Below are positions 11,459 to 22,836 of a stretch of 64,000 nt of DNA, one piece after another. The DNA lies in assembly GCF_900116635.1 (NCBI RefSeq), contig NZ_FPBJ01000006.1, forward strand, positions 53,322 through 117,321. Direction: 5' to 3'. The DNA is from Xenorhabdus koppenhoeferi (GTDB taxonomy: Bacteria; Pseudomonadota; Gammaproteobacteria; Enterobacterales; Enterobacteriaceae). The position numbers were made by a program, and so were the translations under genes. Position 1 is the first letter of the stretch; the number at the start of each line of letters is the position of its first letter. Under the pieces are notes generated by a model. That model had not been told where the DNA came from. It made no database searches and saw only the letters and a program-made list of their open reading frames with translations.

Positions 11459-12823
11459 CTACCAACGCTGCTTAAGCAGATTCGGTTGAATACCCGCAAT
11501 CAGGCTGGTATTGCCATAATCTTTAGTGACAATGCCGGCTTCGAATTCTTCACGGAAATATTTGATGGCACTCTGCAAAGGCTCTACGGCACCTGGCGCA
11601 TGGGCACAGAATGTTTTTCCTGGACCGAGGAAACGGCAGAGTTGCTCTAATGTTTCGATATCACCCTGCTGACCTTTGCCACTTTCAATGGCCCGGAGAA
11701 TTTTGACGCTCCACGGCAAACCATCGCGGCATGGTGTACACCAACCACAGGATTCACGAGCAAAAAACTCTTCAAGGTTGCGAGTCAAGGAAACCATATT
11801 GATCTCGTGATCCACCGCCATCGCCAGTGCAGTTCCCAGACGACTGCCCGCGTTGGCGATACTTTCGAAATCCATTGGCAGATCAAGGTGATCTTCTGTC
11901 AGAAAATCGGTTCCCGCACCACCCGGCTGCCATGCTTTGAATTTCAGGCCGTCACGCATACCACCTGCGTAATCTTCCAGAATTTCACGGGCTGTTGTAC
12001 CGAAAGGGAGTTCCCAAAGACCCGGATTCCTGACCCGGCCAGAGAAGCCCATCAATTTAGTTCCGGCATCTTTACTTTTGCCTTCGCTCAAACCGATATA
12101 CCAATCTTTACCATATTCGAGAATGGCGGGCACATTGCACAGGGTTTCAACGTTGTTGACACAAGTTGGTTTACCCCAGACGCCCGATGTCGCAGGGAAT
12201 GGCGGTTTTGAACGGGGATTCGCGCGACGCCCTTCAAGGGAGTTAATCAATGCGGTCTCTTCACCACAGATATAACGTCCCGCGCCGGTATGAACAAACA
12301 GTTCAAAATCAAAGCCACTCCCTAAAATATTCTTGCCGAGCAATCCCGCAGCCTTGGCTTCTTCAATGGCTCTGCGCAAATGAACGGCTGATTCGACATA
12401 TTCACCGCGCAGGAAGATGTAGCCACGATAGGCTTTCAGCGCAAACGCACTGATTAACATCCCTTCCACCAGCAGATGAGGCAGTTGTTCCATCAACAGA
12501 CGATCTTTGTAAGTACCCGGTTCCATTTCATCTGCATTACACAGCAAATAGCGGATATTCATACTTTCGTCTTTTGGCATCAGGCTCCATTTCAAGCCTG
12601 TAGAGAAACCCGCACCGCCGCGGCCTTTTAAGCCCGCATCTTTCACCAGTGAGGTAATTTCATCAGGAGCCATGCCCTTCAGTGCTTTTTCAGCGCCCTT
12701 GTAGCCATTTTTGCTTCGGTATTCATCCAACCAAACAGGTTGCTGGTCATCACGCAACCGCCATGTCAGGGGATGAGTTTCCGCTGCGCGGATAATTTCT
12801 TTCACTCCTGAATGCGTTGTCAT
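11459..12823 (-). CDS. nuoF: NADH:quinone oxidoreductase subunit F (NADH/FMN-binding)
   Basis: Electron-entry subunit: it binds NADH and FMN and carries the 4Fe-4S cluster N3. At 454 aa it is slightly longer than E. coli NuoF (445), through a few extra N-terminal residues ([11 protein letters not shown]) and a short insertion near the SEGKSKDAG stretch. The FMN/NADH motifs [14 protein letters not shown] and [16 protein letters not shown] are intact, as is the cluster motif [12 protein letters not shown] with the fourth Cys in TFCAHAPGA. The start codon overlaps the nuoE stop (ATGA, 12820-12823). Confidence 0.97.
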   Translation of the reverse strand: MTTHSGVKEIIRAAETHPLTWRLRDDQQPVWLDEYRSKNGYKGAEKALKGMAPDEITSLVKDAGLKGRGGAGFSTGLKWSLMPKDESMNIRYLLCNADEMEPGTYKDRLLMEQLPHLLVEGMLISAFALKAYRGYIFLRGEYVESAVHLRRAIEEAKAAGLLGKNILGSGFDFELFVHTGAGRYICGEETALINSLEGRRANPRSKPPFPATSGVWGKPTCVNNVETLCNVPAILEYGKDWYIGLSEGKSKDAGTKLMGFSGRVRNPGLWELPFGTTAREILEDYAGGMRDGLKFKAWQPGGAGTDFLTEDHLDLPMDFESIANAGSRLGTALAMAVDHEINMVSLTRNLEEFFARESCGWCTPCRDGLPWSVKILRAIESGKGQQGDIETLEQLCRFLGPGKTFCAHAPGAVEPLQSAIKYFREEFEAGIVTKDYGNTSLIAGIQPNLLKQRW

Positions 12824-13365
12824 GGATACTGCTCCAGTAATTTTTCAATTTCTTCGGGTTTTAAGTAACTGTGAGTGTCCTCATCAACCATCATGGTCGG
12901 TCCTTTGTCACAATTACCCAGGCAGCAGGTTGGCAACAATGTGAAACGCCCATCTGCCGTAGTTTGCCCCGGACGAATGTTCAAATGCGATTCTATCGCC
13001 GCCTGAATGCCCTCATAACCCGTGATGTGACACACAACGCTGTCGCAGTAACGGATAATGTGGCGCCCTACTGGCTGGCGGTAAATCTGGCTGTAAAATG
13101 TTGCCACACCTTCCACATCACTGGCCGGAATACCCAACACCCCAGCAATAGCATAAATGGCGCCATCAGGCACCCAACCACGCTGTTTCTGCACAATTTT
13201 CAGCGCCTCAATTGACGCAGCCCGCGGATCTTCGTAGTGGTGTTTTTCCTGCTCAATGGCATCACGTTCTTCAGCACTCAATACAAACTCATCCGGTGTC
13301 TGAGCGTCCGTTACGTTAACCACATCAAGGCGTGCTTGCTTGTTTGCGTTAAATTCACTTTGCAT
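12820..13365 (-). CDS. nuoE: NADH:quinone oxidoreductase subunit E
   Basis: Peripheral 2Fe-2S (N1a) subunit that pairs with NuoF. It has 181 aa against 166 in E. coli; the extra 15 residues are all at the N-terminus ([15 protein letters not shown]), which is variable in the family. The thioredoxin-like domain holds the four ligands Cys107, Cys112, Cys148 and Cys152 ([10 protein letters not shown] and [12 protein letters not shown]). The start lies two bases after the nuoCD stop. No nearer start would fit the conserved domain better, though a shorter N-terminus cannot be excluded. Confidence 0.96.
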   Translation of the reverse strand: MQSEFNANKQARLDVVNVTDAQTPDEFVLSAEERDAIEQEKHHYEDPRAASIEALKIVQKQRGWVPDGAIYAIAGVLGIPASDVEGVATFYSQIYRQPVGRHIIRYCDSVVCHITGYEGIQAAIESHLNIRPGQTTADGRFTLLPTCCLGNCDKGPTMMVDEDTHSYLKPEEIEKLLEQYP

Positions 13366-13367
13366 CG

Positions 13368-15167
13368 TTAGCGATCCACATCAGACATAACAAAATCGAT
13401 ACTGCCCAGATAGACGATAAGGTCAGAAACCAGACTGCCGCGGATCACCGATGGAATTTGCTGCAAGTGCGCAAAACTTGGTGTACGGATGCGGGTGCGG
13501 TAACTCATGGTGCTACCATCACTGGTCAGGTAATAACTGTTGATACCTTTAGTTGCTTCGATCATCTGGAATGATTCATTGGCAGGCATAACCGGCCCCC
13601 ATGACACTTGCAGGAAGTGGTTAATCATGGTTTCGATATGCTGCAATGTACGCTCTCTCGGCGGCGGTGTAGTCAGCGGGTGATCAGCCTTGAATGGCCC
13701 TGCCGGCATATTTTTGAGGCACTGTTCAAGGATGCGCATACTCTGGCGGATTTCTTCCACTTTCAGCATCACACGGTCATAGCAATCGCCGTTGTAGCCT
13801 GTCGGGACTTCAAAATCGAAATTTTCATAACCGGAATACGGACGCCATTTACGCACGTCAAAACCAATACCGGTTGCACGCAGCCCCGCTCCGGTAACCC
13901 CCCAATCCAGAGCCTGTTTAGAATTATAAGCAGCCACGCCAACAGAACGTCCTTTCAGGACGCTGTTTTTCAGCGCTGTTTTGACATAGGAATTCAGACG
14001 TTTCGGCAGCCAGTCCAACAATTCACGCAGAAGTTTTTCCCAGCCCCGAGGTAAGTCATGAGCGACACCACCGATACGGAACCACGCCGGATGCATACGG
14101 AACCCAGTAATTGCCTCAACCACATCGTAAACTTTCTGTCGGTCAGTAAAGGCAAAGAAGACGGGGGACATTGCACCAACGTCTTGGATGAATGTACTGA
14201 TATAAAGCAAGTGGCTATTGATGCGGAACAGCTCAGACAGCATGACACGGATAGTTTTCACGCGATCCGGCACCTCAATGCCAGCCAGTTTCTCGACGGC
14301 CAGTACATAAGGCATTTCGTTGACACAACCGCCCAGATATTCGATACGGTCGGTATAAGGTATATAACTGTGCCATGACTGACGTTCACCCATTTTTTCG
14401 GCGCCACGGTGGTGGTAGCCAATGTCAGGTACGCAATCAACGATTTCTTCGCCATCAAGTTGCAGAACAATACGGAATGCACCGTGAGCAGAAGGATGGT
14501 TCGGGCCGAGATTGAGGAACATGAAATCCTCATTGTCAGTGCCACGCTTCATTCCCCACTCTTCTGGTTTAAAAGTCAGGGCTTCCATTTCCAGATCTTC
14601 TTTCTGCTTAGTCAGAATGAAAGGATCGAATTCCGTCGCACGCGCGGCATACTCTTTGCGCAGCGGATGACCTTCCCATGTTGGTGGCATCAAGATGCGA
14701 CGTAAATTAGGATGACCATTGAATGTAATGCCGAACATTTCCCATGTTTCACGCTCATACCAATTGGCATTCGGGAAAAGTGACGTGATGGTCGGGATAT
14801 TCAAGTCTTGTTCAGCGAGCGCGACTTTCAACATAATGTCACGGTTACGCTCAATGGAAATCAAGTGATAAAATACTGAAAAGTCGGCAGCTGGCAGCCC
14901 TTGCCGATGAGAACGCTGACGTTCATCAACACCATGTAAGTCAAACAACATGACATAAGGTTTGGGCAGCTTTTTCAGAAACGTTATTACTTCCAGTAAT
15001 TGCCCTCGCTTAACCCAAACAACGGGTATACCGATACGGGTAGACTGGACAATAAAGGCATCCGGGTCAAATTGACGATTAAGCTCGCTCACAACAGGAT
15101 CATCAAGGTGATCCCGTGTCTCCCAAGCTGGTCGTGCGCTTTCTTGCGCTATCTGATCTGTCATCAT
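13368..15167 (-). CDS. nuoCD: NADH:quinone oxidoreductase fused subunit C/D
   Basis: Fusion of the 30-kDa (NuoC, about residues 35-180) and 49-kDa (NuoD, about residues 210-599) subunits, as usual in enterobacteria, with 599 aa against about 600. The NuoC part ends in the signature [20 protein letters not shown]. The NuoD part holds the quinone-site stretch [15 protein letters not shown] and the conserved [14 protein letters not shown]. It forms part of the quinone pocket with NuoB. Two ATG codons are adjacent at the start, and GGTGA lies just upstream. There is a 74-base gap to nuoB. Confidence 0.97.
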   Translation of the reverse strand: MMTDQIAQESARPAWETRDHLDDPVVSELNRQFDPDAFIVQSTRIGIPVVWVKRGQLLEVITFLKKLPKPYVMLFDLHGVDERQRSHRQGLPAADFSVFYHLISIERNRDIMLKVALAEQDLNIPTITSLFPNANWYERETWEMFGITFNGHPNLRRILMPPTWEGHPLRKEYAARATEFDPFILTKQKEDLEMEALTFKPEEWGMKRGTDNEDFMFLNLGPNHPSAHGAFRIVLQLDGEEIVDCVPDIGYHHRGAEKMGERQSWHSYIPYTDRIEYLGGCVNEMPYVLAVEKLAGIEVPDRVKTIRVMLSELFRINSHLLYISTFIQDVGAMSPVFFAFTDRQKVYDVVEAITGFRMHPAWFRIGGVAHDLPRGWEKLLRELLDWLPKRLNSYVKTALKNSVLKGRSVGVAAYNSKQALDWGVTGAGLRATGIGFDVRKWRPYSGYENFDFEVPTGYNGDCYDRVMLKVEEIRQSMRILEQCLKNMPAGPFKADHPLTTPPPRERTLQHIETMINHFLQVSWGPVMPANESFQMIEATKGINSYYLTSDGSTMSYRTRIRTPSFAHLQQIPSVIRGSLVSDLIVYLGSIDFVMSDVDR

Positions 15168-15241
15168 TTTTCACCACAACGCTTGATCAGGTTTTTGTGA
15201 TCGCAACACATTGCTCTGGTTACGCTATATGGCTAAAAGCC

Positions 15242-15916
15242 TTAAATTTCGTCTGGAGTACGCAGATTTTTCACTGCAATACGTTCACCGCGCTTCCGTT
15301 CTCTTTCTGATTGCATATTTGCGCGGTAAACTCCCTGATCGCCTACAACCCATGACAGTGGACGGCGTTCTTTGCCTATAGACTCCTGCAACAGCAACAG
15401 AGCCTGCATATAGGCTTCTGGGCGGGGAGGACAGCCAGGAATATAAACATCGACAGGAATAAATTTATCGACCCCTTGAACTACGGAGTAAATATCGTAC
15501 ATACCACCGGAGTTTGCACAGGCTCCCATTGAGATCACCCACTTAGGTTCCAGCATTTGGTCGTACAGACGCTGGATGACCGGTGCCATTTTGACGAAAC
15601 AAGTTCCGGAAACCACCATGAAATCAGCCTGACGGGGAGATGCCCGCAGCACTTCTGCCCCAAAGCGAGCAACATCGTGAACAGCTGTAAACGATGTCAC
15701 CATTTCCACATAACAGCAAGAAAGACCGAAGTTATAAGGCCACAGAGAGTTTTTTCTTCCCCAGTTCACCATGTCATGTAGCGCATTTTCTAATTTACCC
15801 ATATAGACACTGCGGTGAACGTGCTGCTCCAGGGGATCACTGACAATTTCCTGTTTTTGCAGGGGATAACGGTCATTCTCACCGTTCGGATCTATGCGGG
15901 TGAGCGTATAATCCAT
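15242..15916 (-). CDS. nuoB: NADH:quinone oxidoreductase subunit B
   Basis: Peripheral-arm subunit carrying the terminal 4Fe-4S cluster N2, which reduces quinone. It has 224 aa (E. coli 220). The unusual ligand set with tandem cysteines is present: Cys67-Cys68 (GLSCCYVEM), Cys133 (GACANSGG) and Cys162 (PGCPPRPEA). The start lies 15 bases after nuoA. Confidence 0.97.
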   Translation of the reverse strand: MDYTLTRIDPNGENDRYPLQKQEIVSDPLEQHVHRSVYMGKLENALHDMVNWGRKNSLWPYNFGLSCCYVEMVTSFTAVHDVARFGAEVLRASPRQADFMVVSGTCFVKMAPVIQRLYDQMLEPKWVISMGACANSGGMYDIYSVVQGVDKFIPVDVYIPGCPPRPEAYMQALLLLQESIGKERRPLSWVVGDQGVYRANMQSERERKRGERIAVKNLRTPDEI

Positions 15917-15931
15917 CTTTATGCCTCGCTA

Positions 15932-16375
15932 TTACTGCATGTGACTGTTGTTGGTATAAGTGTCAGCACTAGGTTTACTGACTTGGCGTTTTGAACGTGC
16001 TGGCGTCCAGTCCAACGCACCAATGCGCGCCAGATAAACCAAGCCTGCCAATAGCACCAAAATGAAAATGCTTGCCTCGGCAAAGCCCAGCCAGCCACTC
16101 TCTTTGATAGAGACGGCCCATGCATACAAGTAAAGGACTTCAACGTCGAAGATGACAAAGAACATGGCGACCAGATAAAACTTCGCCGACAGGCGGAGAC
16201 GAGCACTACCGACAGAATCGATACCTGATTCATAAGGTACGTGTTTTGCTCTGGCTTTCGCTCGGCCTCCCATGAAGTATCCGCCCAGTAACATGAGCGC
16301 ACACAAACCAAGGGCACCTATCAGGAAAACCGCAAACGCCCAGTTATGGGCTAAAATTCCAGTGGATGTAGACAT
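15932..16375 (-). CDS. nuoA: NADH:quinone oxidoreductase subunit A
   Basis: Three-helix membrane subunit of complex I and first gene of the operon. Its 147 aa equal E. coli. The conserved loop [20 protein letters not shown] and the helix [18 protein letters not shown] identify it. The hydrophilic C-terminus ([14 protein letters not shown] onwards) is variable. The operon promoter must lie in the 715 bases upstream, towards lrhA. Confidence 0.97.
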   Translation of the reverse strand: MSTSTGILAHNWAFAVFLIGALGLCALMLLGGYFMGGRAKARAKHVPYESGIDSVGSARLRLSAKFYLVAMFFVIFDVEVLYLYAWAVSIKESGWLGFAEASIFILVLLAGLVYLARIGALDWTPARSKRQVSKPSADTYTNNSHMQ

Positions 16376-17090
16376 ACTCGTTGCTTACTCATCAAAAGTG
16401 GCGTCAAGGTCTCTGCTCTTTTTTCTGGCAGTATTGCACCACATCGATTCATGGGAAGGGACAACAACCAAATCTGAAACAGCGCTAATCAATATCTTCC
16501 ATCGCTTGAATCGTCTTGGTTTTTATTCCTCTCAACAATATTTTGCCGCTGCGGCAAAAGCGCTTACACATTTATTTACAAACGAAAAACCATTAATTAA
16601 CATATTGTGCTGATATACCGCTAAAACGTGTCAGTAGAGTAATAAAACAACAACCTGACATAACTAGTCTAACCGATAACTCGACTTTACTATACCATTA
16701 TCGCAGGAAAAACCTGTCTTTCCACTGTGAGACTGAGAGTATTTTTATGATCAAACGCACAGTTTCACTGAAAAACATTCAATACTTGAATGAATATCAT
16801 TCAACTCTTAATAAATTGCTTCTAAAAAGAACTATCTAACTGCAATAAAGCTGTTATTTCTGAAAATAAATTTATTTTATCAATTTAGGAAAATAAAATT
16901 TGTTAACACAACAACATTCTTTTAACTAAAATTCGAAAGTGATAGGAAAATTAATAGGGCTTATTTCTGATTGGAAATATAAAAAATGGAAATGAAAACT
17001 CAGGAGGAGGAAGACTATTTAATAAATAATGAACAACAGGCTAATATCTCCACATAAAATGGAAATATTAGCCTATAAAACACATGGTGC
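16376..17090. other. AT-rich region between lrhA and nuoA, holding the nuo promoter
   Basis: A 715-base gap with both neighbours on the minus strand. The nuo promoter and its leader must be here, as in E. coli, where nuo has a long regulated upstream region beside lrhA. I could not assign -10/-35 or FNR/ArcA/NarL sites with confidence. One hairpin lies at 17038-17074. No protein gene is supported. Confidence 0.5.
17038..17074. terminator. Hairpin just after lrhA, possible terminator
   Basis: Stem 17038-17051 pairs with 17061-17074 (AGGCTAATAT-C-TCC against GGA-A-ATATTAGCCT, one mismatch) around a 9-base loop. It lies 16 bases past the lrhA stop. Neither side has a clean T-run, so it may be a weak or RNA-stabilising terminator. 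Confidence 0.45.
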
Positions 17091-18092
17091 TTATTCGTCT
17101 ATATCTTCAACATTTTCGACGGAGGTTTCATCAACTGATTCAGCTGATTTTACAAGATCAATGGAGTCAATAGATTCATCCATTTCGTCGGATTCATCAG
17201 CTTCAACAGACGTTACGATATAAGATGTTTTCTTGTTTTCTATTGCATCGAAAACAGTCAGAACCGATTCATTTTGTTCATTACTGTTACGGTATAAGAA
17301 AAATTGAATTTCCGGCAAGCGCGGTAATCCTTCACTTTCACCCAGAATTCTTAGATCTGCATTATGCATTTCCAGAGGGCGGGCAGTAATGCCTACTTCT
17401 GCATTCACAGCCGCACGAACAGCAGACAGGGAGGCTGCTTCATATGCAATGCGCCATGAAATGCCTGCCATATCCAGTGTATCCAGAGCTATCTGACGGA
17501 ATGGGTTAGTTTCATCCATTACAACCAACGGCACGGGTTCGTTAGTTTGCAATTGGAAATCTGGCGCACAGTGCCATAAAACAGGGGAAGAACGTAGAAT
17601 TGTTTTAGGATGTTGGTTAATTTTCGTTGTGGTTAATGCCAAATCAATCTCATGGTTATCCAGCATGCTTTCAATAAATTGAGCGCGTTTAATCCGCACA
17701 TCAACAGCGACACGTGGATAGACGGAGGCAATACGGTTCAATAAGAAAGGAAGAAGCGTATCAACGGCGTCATCTGATACACCTATTCTTAATTCACCGT
17801 CTGCATCATTGTAAGTTAATGATGCTGTTGCATCGTCATTGGCACGGAGGATCTGACGTGCATAACCAAGAAGTTGAAGCCCATGCTCAGTCAGAAGCTT
17901 ATTACGCCCGTGGCGAGCAAATAATTCTCTCCCCACAAGATGCTCTAACCGCTGCATTTGCTGACTCACAGCCGATTGCGTTCTAGAAACAGCTGCTGCT
18001 GCTGCTGCAAAAGTATTTAAGTCAGCAACGGCAACAAAAGTTCTTAGCAGATCGAGATCGAGGTTTATTATCTGACGATTTGCATTTATCAT
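17091..18092 (-). CDS. lrhA: LysR-family transcriptional regulator LrhA/HexA
   Basis: DNA-binding regulator of 333 aa. The N-terminal winged helix-turn-helix (about residues 12-70: NLDLDLLRTFVAVADLNTF and SRTQSAVSQQMQRLEHLVG) is nearly identical to E. coli LrhA. The C-terminal substrate-binding domain follows to about residue 290. Known: LrhA represses flagellar genes in E. coli, and its HexA/LrhA orthologues in Photorhabdus and Xenorhabdus control virulence, motility and secondary metabolism. Oddity: residues 295-333 form a Ser/Asp/Glu tail (17 acidic residues and one Lys in 39) about 20 residues longer than E. coli LrhA (312 aa). A GCT-repeat encodes the Ala run in the HTH. Position upstream of nuo is conserved in enterobacteria. 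Confidence 0.93.
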   Translation of the reverse strand: MINANRQIINLDLDLLRTFVAVADLNTFAAAAAAVSRTQSAVSQQMQRLEHLVGRELFARHGRNKLLTEHGLQLLGYARQILRANDDATASLTYNDADGELRIGVSDDAVDTLLPFLLNRIASVYPRVAVDVRIKRAQFIESMLDNHEIDLALTTTKINQHPKTILRSSPVLWHCAPDFQLQTNEPVPLVVMDETNPFRQIALDTLDMAGISWRIAYEAASLSAVRAAVNAEVGITARPLEMHNADLRILGESEGLPRLPEIQFFLYRNSNEQNESVLTVFDAIENKKTSYIVTSVEADESDEMDESIDSIDLVKSAESVDETSVENVEDIDE

Positions 18093-18888
18093 TGTTTATT
18101 CATCACTTTTTTTGATTTTAATTACTAACTAACCTGGTGTTTTTACTTCAGCAGTATCAAATAAAATAATACCGATTGTGACATTACTCTACTCTATTAA
18201 ATAGGGCAAAGGTTTACTGAACTTTTTTACTATTTAGATCATCATGGGGTTTTATTTTCTCCTTTGCTTAACAAAATTTATGCAATCCAAAAATAAATTA
18301 GATATAAAACCCTATTTACATCACATAATCACTAAATTCCAGTACAAATATCCTTTTTCTGGCTTGCTTCAAAGAACAACGTAACCTGAATTAGGAAAAC
18401 TTAAAACAATAAAATAATATTAGAATTATTAATAATTCAGCATTCTCATTGAATAAGCCTCAAAATGTTATGGATAAAAACTCAAAAAGATTATCGAAGT
18501 ATCATGTTATAAAACCTAAATTAATTTTACGTCAACAAAGATAAATTATAAGAATACATTATACAAACCTTCTTACTTTTATTGACAATTCGAGATTTAT
18601 TGAACAAGTTCACGAAAACACCACCGTCAAAATGTCATCCTGCTTACTTTGTGCAAACTAAAAACCCGCCATTATAAAGAATAAGATCCCTGCATAATAT
18701 AAACAAAAAGAGTAATATACTAATATATAACATTATTTCAGAGAGCAAACTAATGCATTTATTCTTAAAACAACCGTTTTAACCAAAGATATCAAAGTCT
18801 CTTCAAAAGACAGAACGAGAAGAGTACATTAATCATTACAATTTTTATGCCGGGTATCATCCATTTTGCCGAGAGGTTAAGGCACCTT
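18093..18888. other. Divergent intergenic region lrhA/alaA
   Basis: A 796-base, very AT-rich region between divergent genes, so it must hold promoters for both. TTGACA at 18582-18587 is a good -35 match, but no good -10 follows at the right distance. CATAATATAA near 18690 is a possible -10 for alaA. An in-frame ATG at 18847 was not taken as the alaA start. No RNA gene is recognised. Confidence 0.4.
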
Positions 18889-20103
18889 ATGTTTTCAATT
18901 AATAAATCCAGCAAATTAGATAATGTCTGTTACGACATCCGGGGGAATACCCTCAAAGAAGCCAAACGACTTGAAGAAGAAGGCAATAAGGTTCTGAAAT
19001 TAAACATTGGTAATCCGGCTCCATTTGGCTTCGAAGCACCAGATGAAATTTTAGTCGATGTTATCCGCAACCTGCCGACAGCCCAAGGTTACTCAGATTC
19101 AAAAGGGCTATATTCTGCGCGCAAGGCAATCATGCAGCATTATCAAGCCAGAAATATGCTGGATGTTACCGTTGAAGATATATTTATTGGCAATGGTGTT
19201 TCTGAACTTATTGTTCAATCCATGCAAGCCCTGTTGAATACAGGTGACGAAATGCTGGTTCCTGCGCCTGATTATCCTCTTTGGACTGCGGCGGTGTCAC
19301 TTTCCAGCGGTAATGCCGTCCATTACCTGTGTGATGAACAGCGAGGCTGGTTTCCTGATTTAGATGATATCCGCCGTAAAATTACTCCGCGTACTCGTGG
19401 CATTGTTATTATTAACCCGAACAATCCAACCGGTGCGGTATATAGTAAGGAATTACTGCTTGAAATAGTGGAAATAGCCCGCCAGCATAATCTGATTATT
19501 TTTGCCGATGAGATTTACGACAAAATTCTTTACGATGATGCCCAGCATCACTCTATTGCAACACTAGCGCCTGACCTCTTTACTGTGACCTTTAATGGTC
19601 TGTCAAAGACTTATCGTGTTGCCGGTTTTCGTCAGGGCTGGATGATATTGAATGGCCCGAAAAAACAGGCCAAAGATTATATTGAAGGGTTGGAAATGCT
19701 GGCATCAATGCGCCTGTGTGCCAACGTACCGATGCAACACGCTATTCAAACAGCGTTGGGTGGCTATCAAAGTATCAGTGAATTTATTTTTCCAGGTGGC
19801 CGACTCTATGAGCAACGCAACCGCGCATGGGAATTGATTAACCAAATCCCCGGTGTTTCCTGCGTAAAACCAATGGGTGCACTCTATATGTTCCCGAAAA
19901 TAGACACCAAACGTTTTAATATTCATGATGACCAGAAAATGGTATTAGACCTCTTACTACAGGAAAAGGTTTTACTGGTTCAGGGTACTGCATTTAACTG
20001 GCCGGAACCCGATCATTTCCGCATCGTTACACTGCCGCATGTAACTGACTTGCAAATGGCCATTGAGAAGTTTGCTCGTTTTATTGGTAACTATCGCCAA
20101 TAA
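18889..20103 (+). CDS. alaA: Glutamate-pyruvate aminotransferase AlaA
   Basis: PLP enzyme of fold type I that makes alanine from pyruvate and glutamate in the cytoplasm. It has 404 aa (E. coli 405) and is close to E. coli AlaA (formerly YfbQ) along its whole length. The PLP lysine is Lys240 in NGLSKTYRVAGFRQGW, and INPNNPTGAVY and FADEIYDKILYDD are the other cofactor-contact motifs. Start choice: the frame opens at 18847, but the ATG at 18889 has AAGG six bases upstream and gives MFSINKSSKLDNVCYDIRG, which aligns with the E. coli start. The upstream 14 residues have no counterpart. Confidence 0.95.
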   Translation: MFSINKSSKLDNVCYDIRGNTLKEAKRLEEEGNKVLKLNIGNPAPFGFEAPDEILVDVIRNLPTAQGYSDSKGLYSARKAIMQHYQARNMLDVTVEDIFIGNGVSELIVQSMQALLNTGDEMLVPAPDYPLWTAAVSLSSGNAVHYLCDEQRGWFPDLDDIRRKITPRTRGIVIINPNNPTGAVYSKELLLEIVEIARQHNLIIFADEIYDKILYDDAQHHSIATLAPDLFTVTFNGLSKTYRVAGFRQGWMILNGPKKQAKDYIEGLEMLASMRLCANVPMQHAIQTALGGYQSISEFIFPGGRLYEQRNRAWELINQIPGVSCVKPMGALYMFPKIDTKRFNIHDDQKMVLDLLLQEKVLLVQGTAFNWPEPDHFRIVTLPHVTDLQMAIEKFARFIGNYRQ

Positions 20104-20125
20104 CCAGAACATTAATCATTCAGAT

Positions 20126-20172
20126 GCCTATTTCAATAAATATTAATACTATAATGAAATAGGCTCTTATTT
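20126..20172 (+). terminator. Terminator after alaA
   Basis: A perfect 10-bp stem (GCCTATTTCA at 20126-20135 with TGAAATAGGC at 20155-20164) around a 19-base AT-rich loop, followed by a T-rich stretch (TCTTATTTCTT). It lies 23 bases after the alaA stop. The long loop makes it weaker than a classical terminator. Confidence 0.6.
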
Positions 20173-20362
20173 CTTACTGATCTCTATTTTTTCGTAAACT
20201 AATTTTTCAGAAATGAATATTTTCGCTATTTTTCAAATTACAGATTAAAAGATAAAAGGGATATTTCGGAGAAATTTAATACAAATTTAATACTAAAATA
20301 GGTTTACTTCCCTTCTCCGTCCGCCCACAATTAATCACATGATCCCGCTGTAAGAGAATATT

Positions 20363-20944
20363 ATGAGCCATTTTTTCGCCCAGATATCCCGCCTAAAATT
20401 AATCAACCGTTGGCCGCTTATGCGAAATGTGCGTACAGAAAATGTTTCAGAGCACAGTTTGCAGGTTGCTTTTGTCGCACACGCACTGGCAGTAATCAAA
20501 AATCGTAAATTCAACGGCAATGTCAATGCAGAACGAATAGCTCTGCTCGCAATGTATCACGATGCCAGTGAAGTAATTACAGGGGATTTACCCACTCCAA
20601 TTAAGTATTACAATCCGCAAATTGCTCATGAATACAAGCAAATAGAAAAAATCGCTCAGAAAAAATTACTGGATATGTTACCGGTTGAATTGCAGGATGA
20701 TTTTCGCCCTATTCTGGATGCACACCATCATACCGAAGAAGAAAACAGTATTATCAAGCAGGCAGATGCGTTATGTGCTTACTTAAAATGTCTTGAAGAA
20801 CTTTCGGCAGGCAATAGCGAGTTCAATCAAGCCAAAACCCGTCTGGAAAAAACGTTAACAAAACGCCACAGCGAAGAAATGGATTATTTTATGGATATAT
20901 TTGTACCCAGTTTCAGCCTCTCTCTTGATGAAATCAGCCTATGA
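20363..20944 (+). CDS. yfbR: 5'-deoxynucleotidase YfbR
   Basis: HD-domain metal-dependent phosphohydrolase that removes the 5' phosphate from deoxyribonucleoside monophosphates (dAMP, dUMP and others) in the cytoplasm. It has 193 aa (E. coli 199). The metal and catalytic residues of the E. coli enzyme are all present with a shift of two: Arg16, His31, His66-Asp67 (MYHDASE), Glu70 and Asp135 (KQADALCAY). It ends 62 bases from the convergent yfbS. The C-terminus is shorter than in E. coli by a few non-conserved residues. Confidence 0.95.
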   Translation: MSHFFAQISRLKLINRWPLMRNVRTENVSEHSLQVAFVAHALAVIKNRKFNGNVNAERIALLAMYHDASEVITGDLPTPIKYYNPQIAHEYKQIEKIAQKKLLDMLPVELQDDFRPILDAHHHTEEENSIIKQADALCAYLKCLEELSAGNSEFNQAKTRLEKTLTKRHSEEMDYFMDIFVPSFSLSLDEISL

Positions 20945-21006
20945 ACCTAGTTTCGTTCAGCTAACAATTTGCTCGGTTGTGCTAAAAACTATCAGATACC
21001 GAAGCA

Positions 21007-22836
21007 TTAAAATGGAAAAAGTACCGGAATAATCGCGATGCTAATTCCCATGACAATAAATGTGAAAGGTATACCAATCTTCAGAAAATCTGCAAATCGA
21101 TATCCCCCGGGCCCCAGTATCAATGTATTAACGGGAGATGAAACAGGTGTCATAAATGCCGCCGATGCTGCTACACCAATAATCATCGCAAAAGGCAGTG
21201 GGGAAACAGACATCTGGTTTGCTGCTGCAATGGCAATCGGTGCCATTAATACCGCCGTCGCGGTATTGGAAATAAACAACCCGATGACAGCACAAAGCAC
21301 AAACAGACACATCAGCATCACCTTCGGTCCCATATCGCCTGCAATATCCATTAATCCACGGACGATTAGCTCAATGCCTCCCGTTTTCTGCAATGCCAGC
21401 GCAAAAGGCATCATGCCGACAATCAAAATAATACTCGGCCAGTGGATTGCCCGATAAGCGCTCTCCATATCAATACAGCGAAATTTGCCCATCAGCAGAC
21501 AAGCAATCAGCGCAGCAATAAAGTTTGGAATTTCATTGGTCAGCATCATGGCAACCATCAAGGCAAGGCAAAACAGCGCATGAGGTGCCTGTGATGCAGC
21601 GGGAGCGGCGCTTTCTACCTCGGCAGGTAAATTCAGGACAATAAAATCCGGTGTTTTCGTTTTCAATGCACGAACCAGCCTCCAGTCGCCAATTACCAGC
21701 AACATATCACCAAGCAACAAAGGTTCATCGACTAATTTCCCTTCCAGCGCCTTGCCACCACGGCGGATACCTACCACATTAAGGCTATAGCGTGTACGGA
21801 ATTTCATGCTACGCAAGGATTGCCCCAATAAATCCGATTCAGGTATCACAGAAATTTCAGCCATACCAACATCGCGGGATTGCGATGAAAAATATTCCCC
21901 GCGTAATACCATCGGTTCTAGCTTCTGCTCACTACAAAATTCCCGTAAATCGATATCACTTTCAGACATATCCACCAGCAGAACATCTTGCCGCTGAAAC
22001 TCAATATTCCCGGTGGCTGCAATAATCACTCTGCGGAACTTACGCCAGCGTTCAATACCAATAACGTTAGCACCATAACGGGCACGTAATTTCAGTTCAT
22101 CCAGTGAGTGACCAATCAAGGGTGAATTTTGACGAATGGCAAGACGACGGGCGCGACCCGATAATTTATAGTCACGGATCAAATCACGAAATGTGCGATG
22201 ATAGCGTTCGTCTACTGTCTGCTGAGTTTCTCCTCCCAGCCAGCGACGGGCGAGCAACATATAAACCACACCTGCCAGCAACACTAAAATACCTATCGGT
22301 GTAATGGAGAAAAAATCAAAGCCCCGCAGACCTTCACGCACCAGTTCACTATTGACAACCATATTGGGCGGCGTAGCAACCAATGTCATCATGCCACTGA
22401 TTAAACCTGCAAACCCCAATGGCATCATCAGCCGTCCCGGAGAAGTTTTCATTCTGGTTGCCACGCTTAAAACAACAGGAATGAAGATTGCCACAACCCC
22501 GGTTGAACTCATGAAAGCTCCCAGTCCAGCAACCGAGAGCATTAACCAAACCAGCATCTTGGTTTCACTGTTGCCAGCAACACGAACCAGCCAGTCCCCC
22601 ATCTGATAGGCAACACCTGTCCTCACCAGCCCTTCGCCAATAATGAACAGAGCGGCAATCAACAACACATTGGGATCACTGAAACCGACAGTGGCTTCAC
22701 TTAATGTCAGAGTGCCACTCAAGACAAATGCGATGATCACCAATAAAGCCACAACATCCATTCTGACTTTATTGGTGGTGAAAAGCACAATGGCTATTAA
22801 TAACAGGGTTAATACCCACAACAGTTCGCTATTCAA
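21007..22836 (-). CDS. yfbS: Inner-membrane SLC13-type transporter with two RCK_C domains (YfbS)
   Basis: Putative anion/dicarboxylate transporter of the divalent-anion:Na+ symporter group; its substrate is not known. It has 609 aa with this start (E. coli 610). The membrane half begins [15 protein letters not shown]. Two cytoplasmic TrkA-C (RCK_C) ligand domains lie at about residues 200-380 ([21 protein letters not shown] marks their junction). A second membrane half follows, with [15 protein letters not shown] and [19 protein letters not shown]. Start choice: the frame opens at TTG 22872. The TTG at 22836 has AGGGG five bases upstream and gives [12 protein letters not shown], matching E. 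coli MNGELIWVLSLL. A TTG start is rare and worth noting. Confidence 0.93.
   Translation of the reverse strand: MNSELLWVLTLLLIAIVLFTTNKVRMDVVALLVIIAFVLSGTLTLSEATVGFSDPNVLLIAALFIIGEGLVRTGVAYQMGDWLVRVAGNSETKMLVWLMLSVAGLGAFMSSTGVVAIFIPVVLSVATRMKTSPGRLMMPLGFAGLISGMMTLVATPPNMVVNSELVREGLRGFDFFSITPIGILVLLAGVVYMLLARRWLGGETQQTVDERYHRTFRDLIRDYKLSGRARRLAIRQNSPLIGHSLDELKLRARYGANVIGIERWRKFRRVIIAATGNIEFQRQDVLLVDMSESDIDLREFCSEQKLEPMVLRGEYFSSQSRDVGMAEISVIPESDLLGQSLRSMKFRTRYSLNVVGIRRGGKALEGKLVDEPLLLGDMLLVIGDWRLVRALKTKTPDFIVLNLPAEVESAAPAASQAPHALFCLALMVAMMLTNEIPNFIAALIACLLMGKFRCIDMESAYRAIHWPSIILIVGMMPFALALQKTGGIELIVRGLMDIAGDMGPKVMLMCLFVLCAVIGLFISNTATAVLMAPIAIAAANQMSVSPLPFAMIIGVAASAAFMTPVSSPVNTLILGPGGYRFADFLKIGIPFTFIVMGISIAIIPVLFPF

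Noticed and set aside
17029..17223. Plus-strand frame of 64 codons, Ser-rich, with a purine-rich AGGAGGAGG upstream
   Set aside because: The AGGAGG is about 18 bases from the ATG, too far. The Ser-rich sequence is only the antisense of the acidic tail of lrhA.
18582..18610. Sigma-70 promoter with TTGACA for alaA
   Set aside because: The -35 is perfect, but no acceptable -10 lies 16-18 bases downstream, so it was not listed as a promoter.
18847..18888. Upstream in-frame start giving alaA 14 extra residues
   Set aside because: No ribosome site before 18847, no match in the family, and a good site before 18889.
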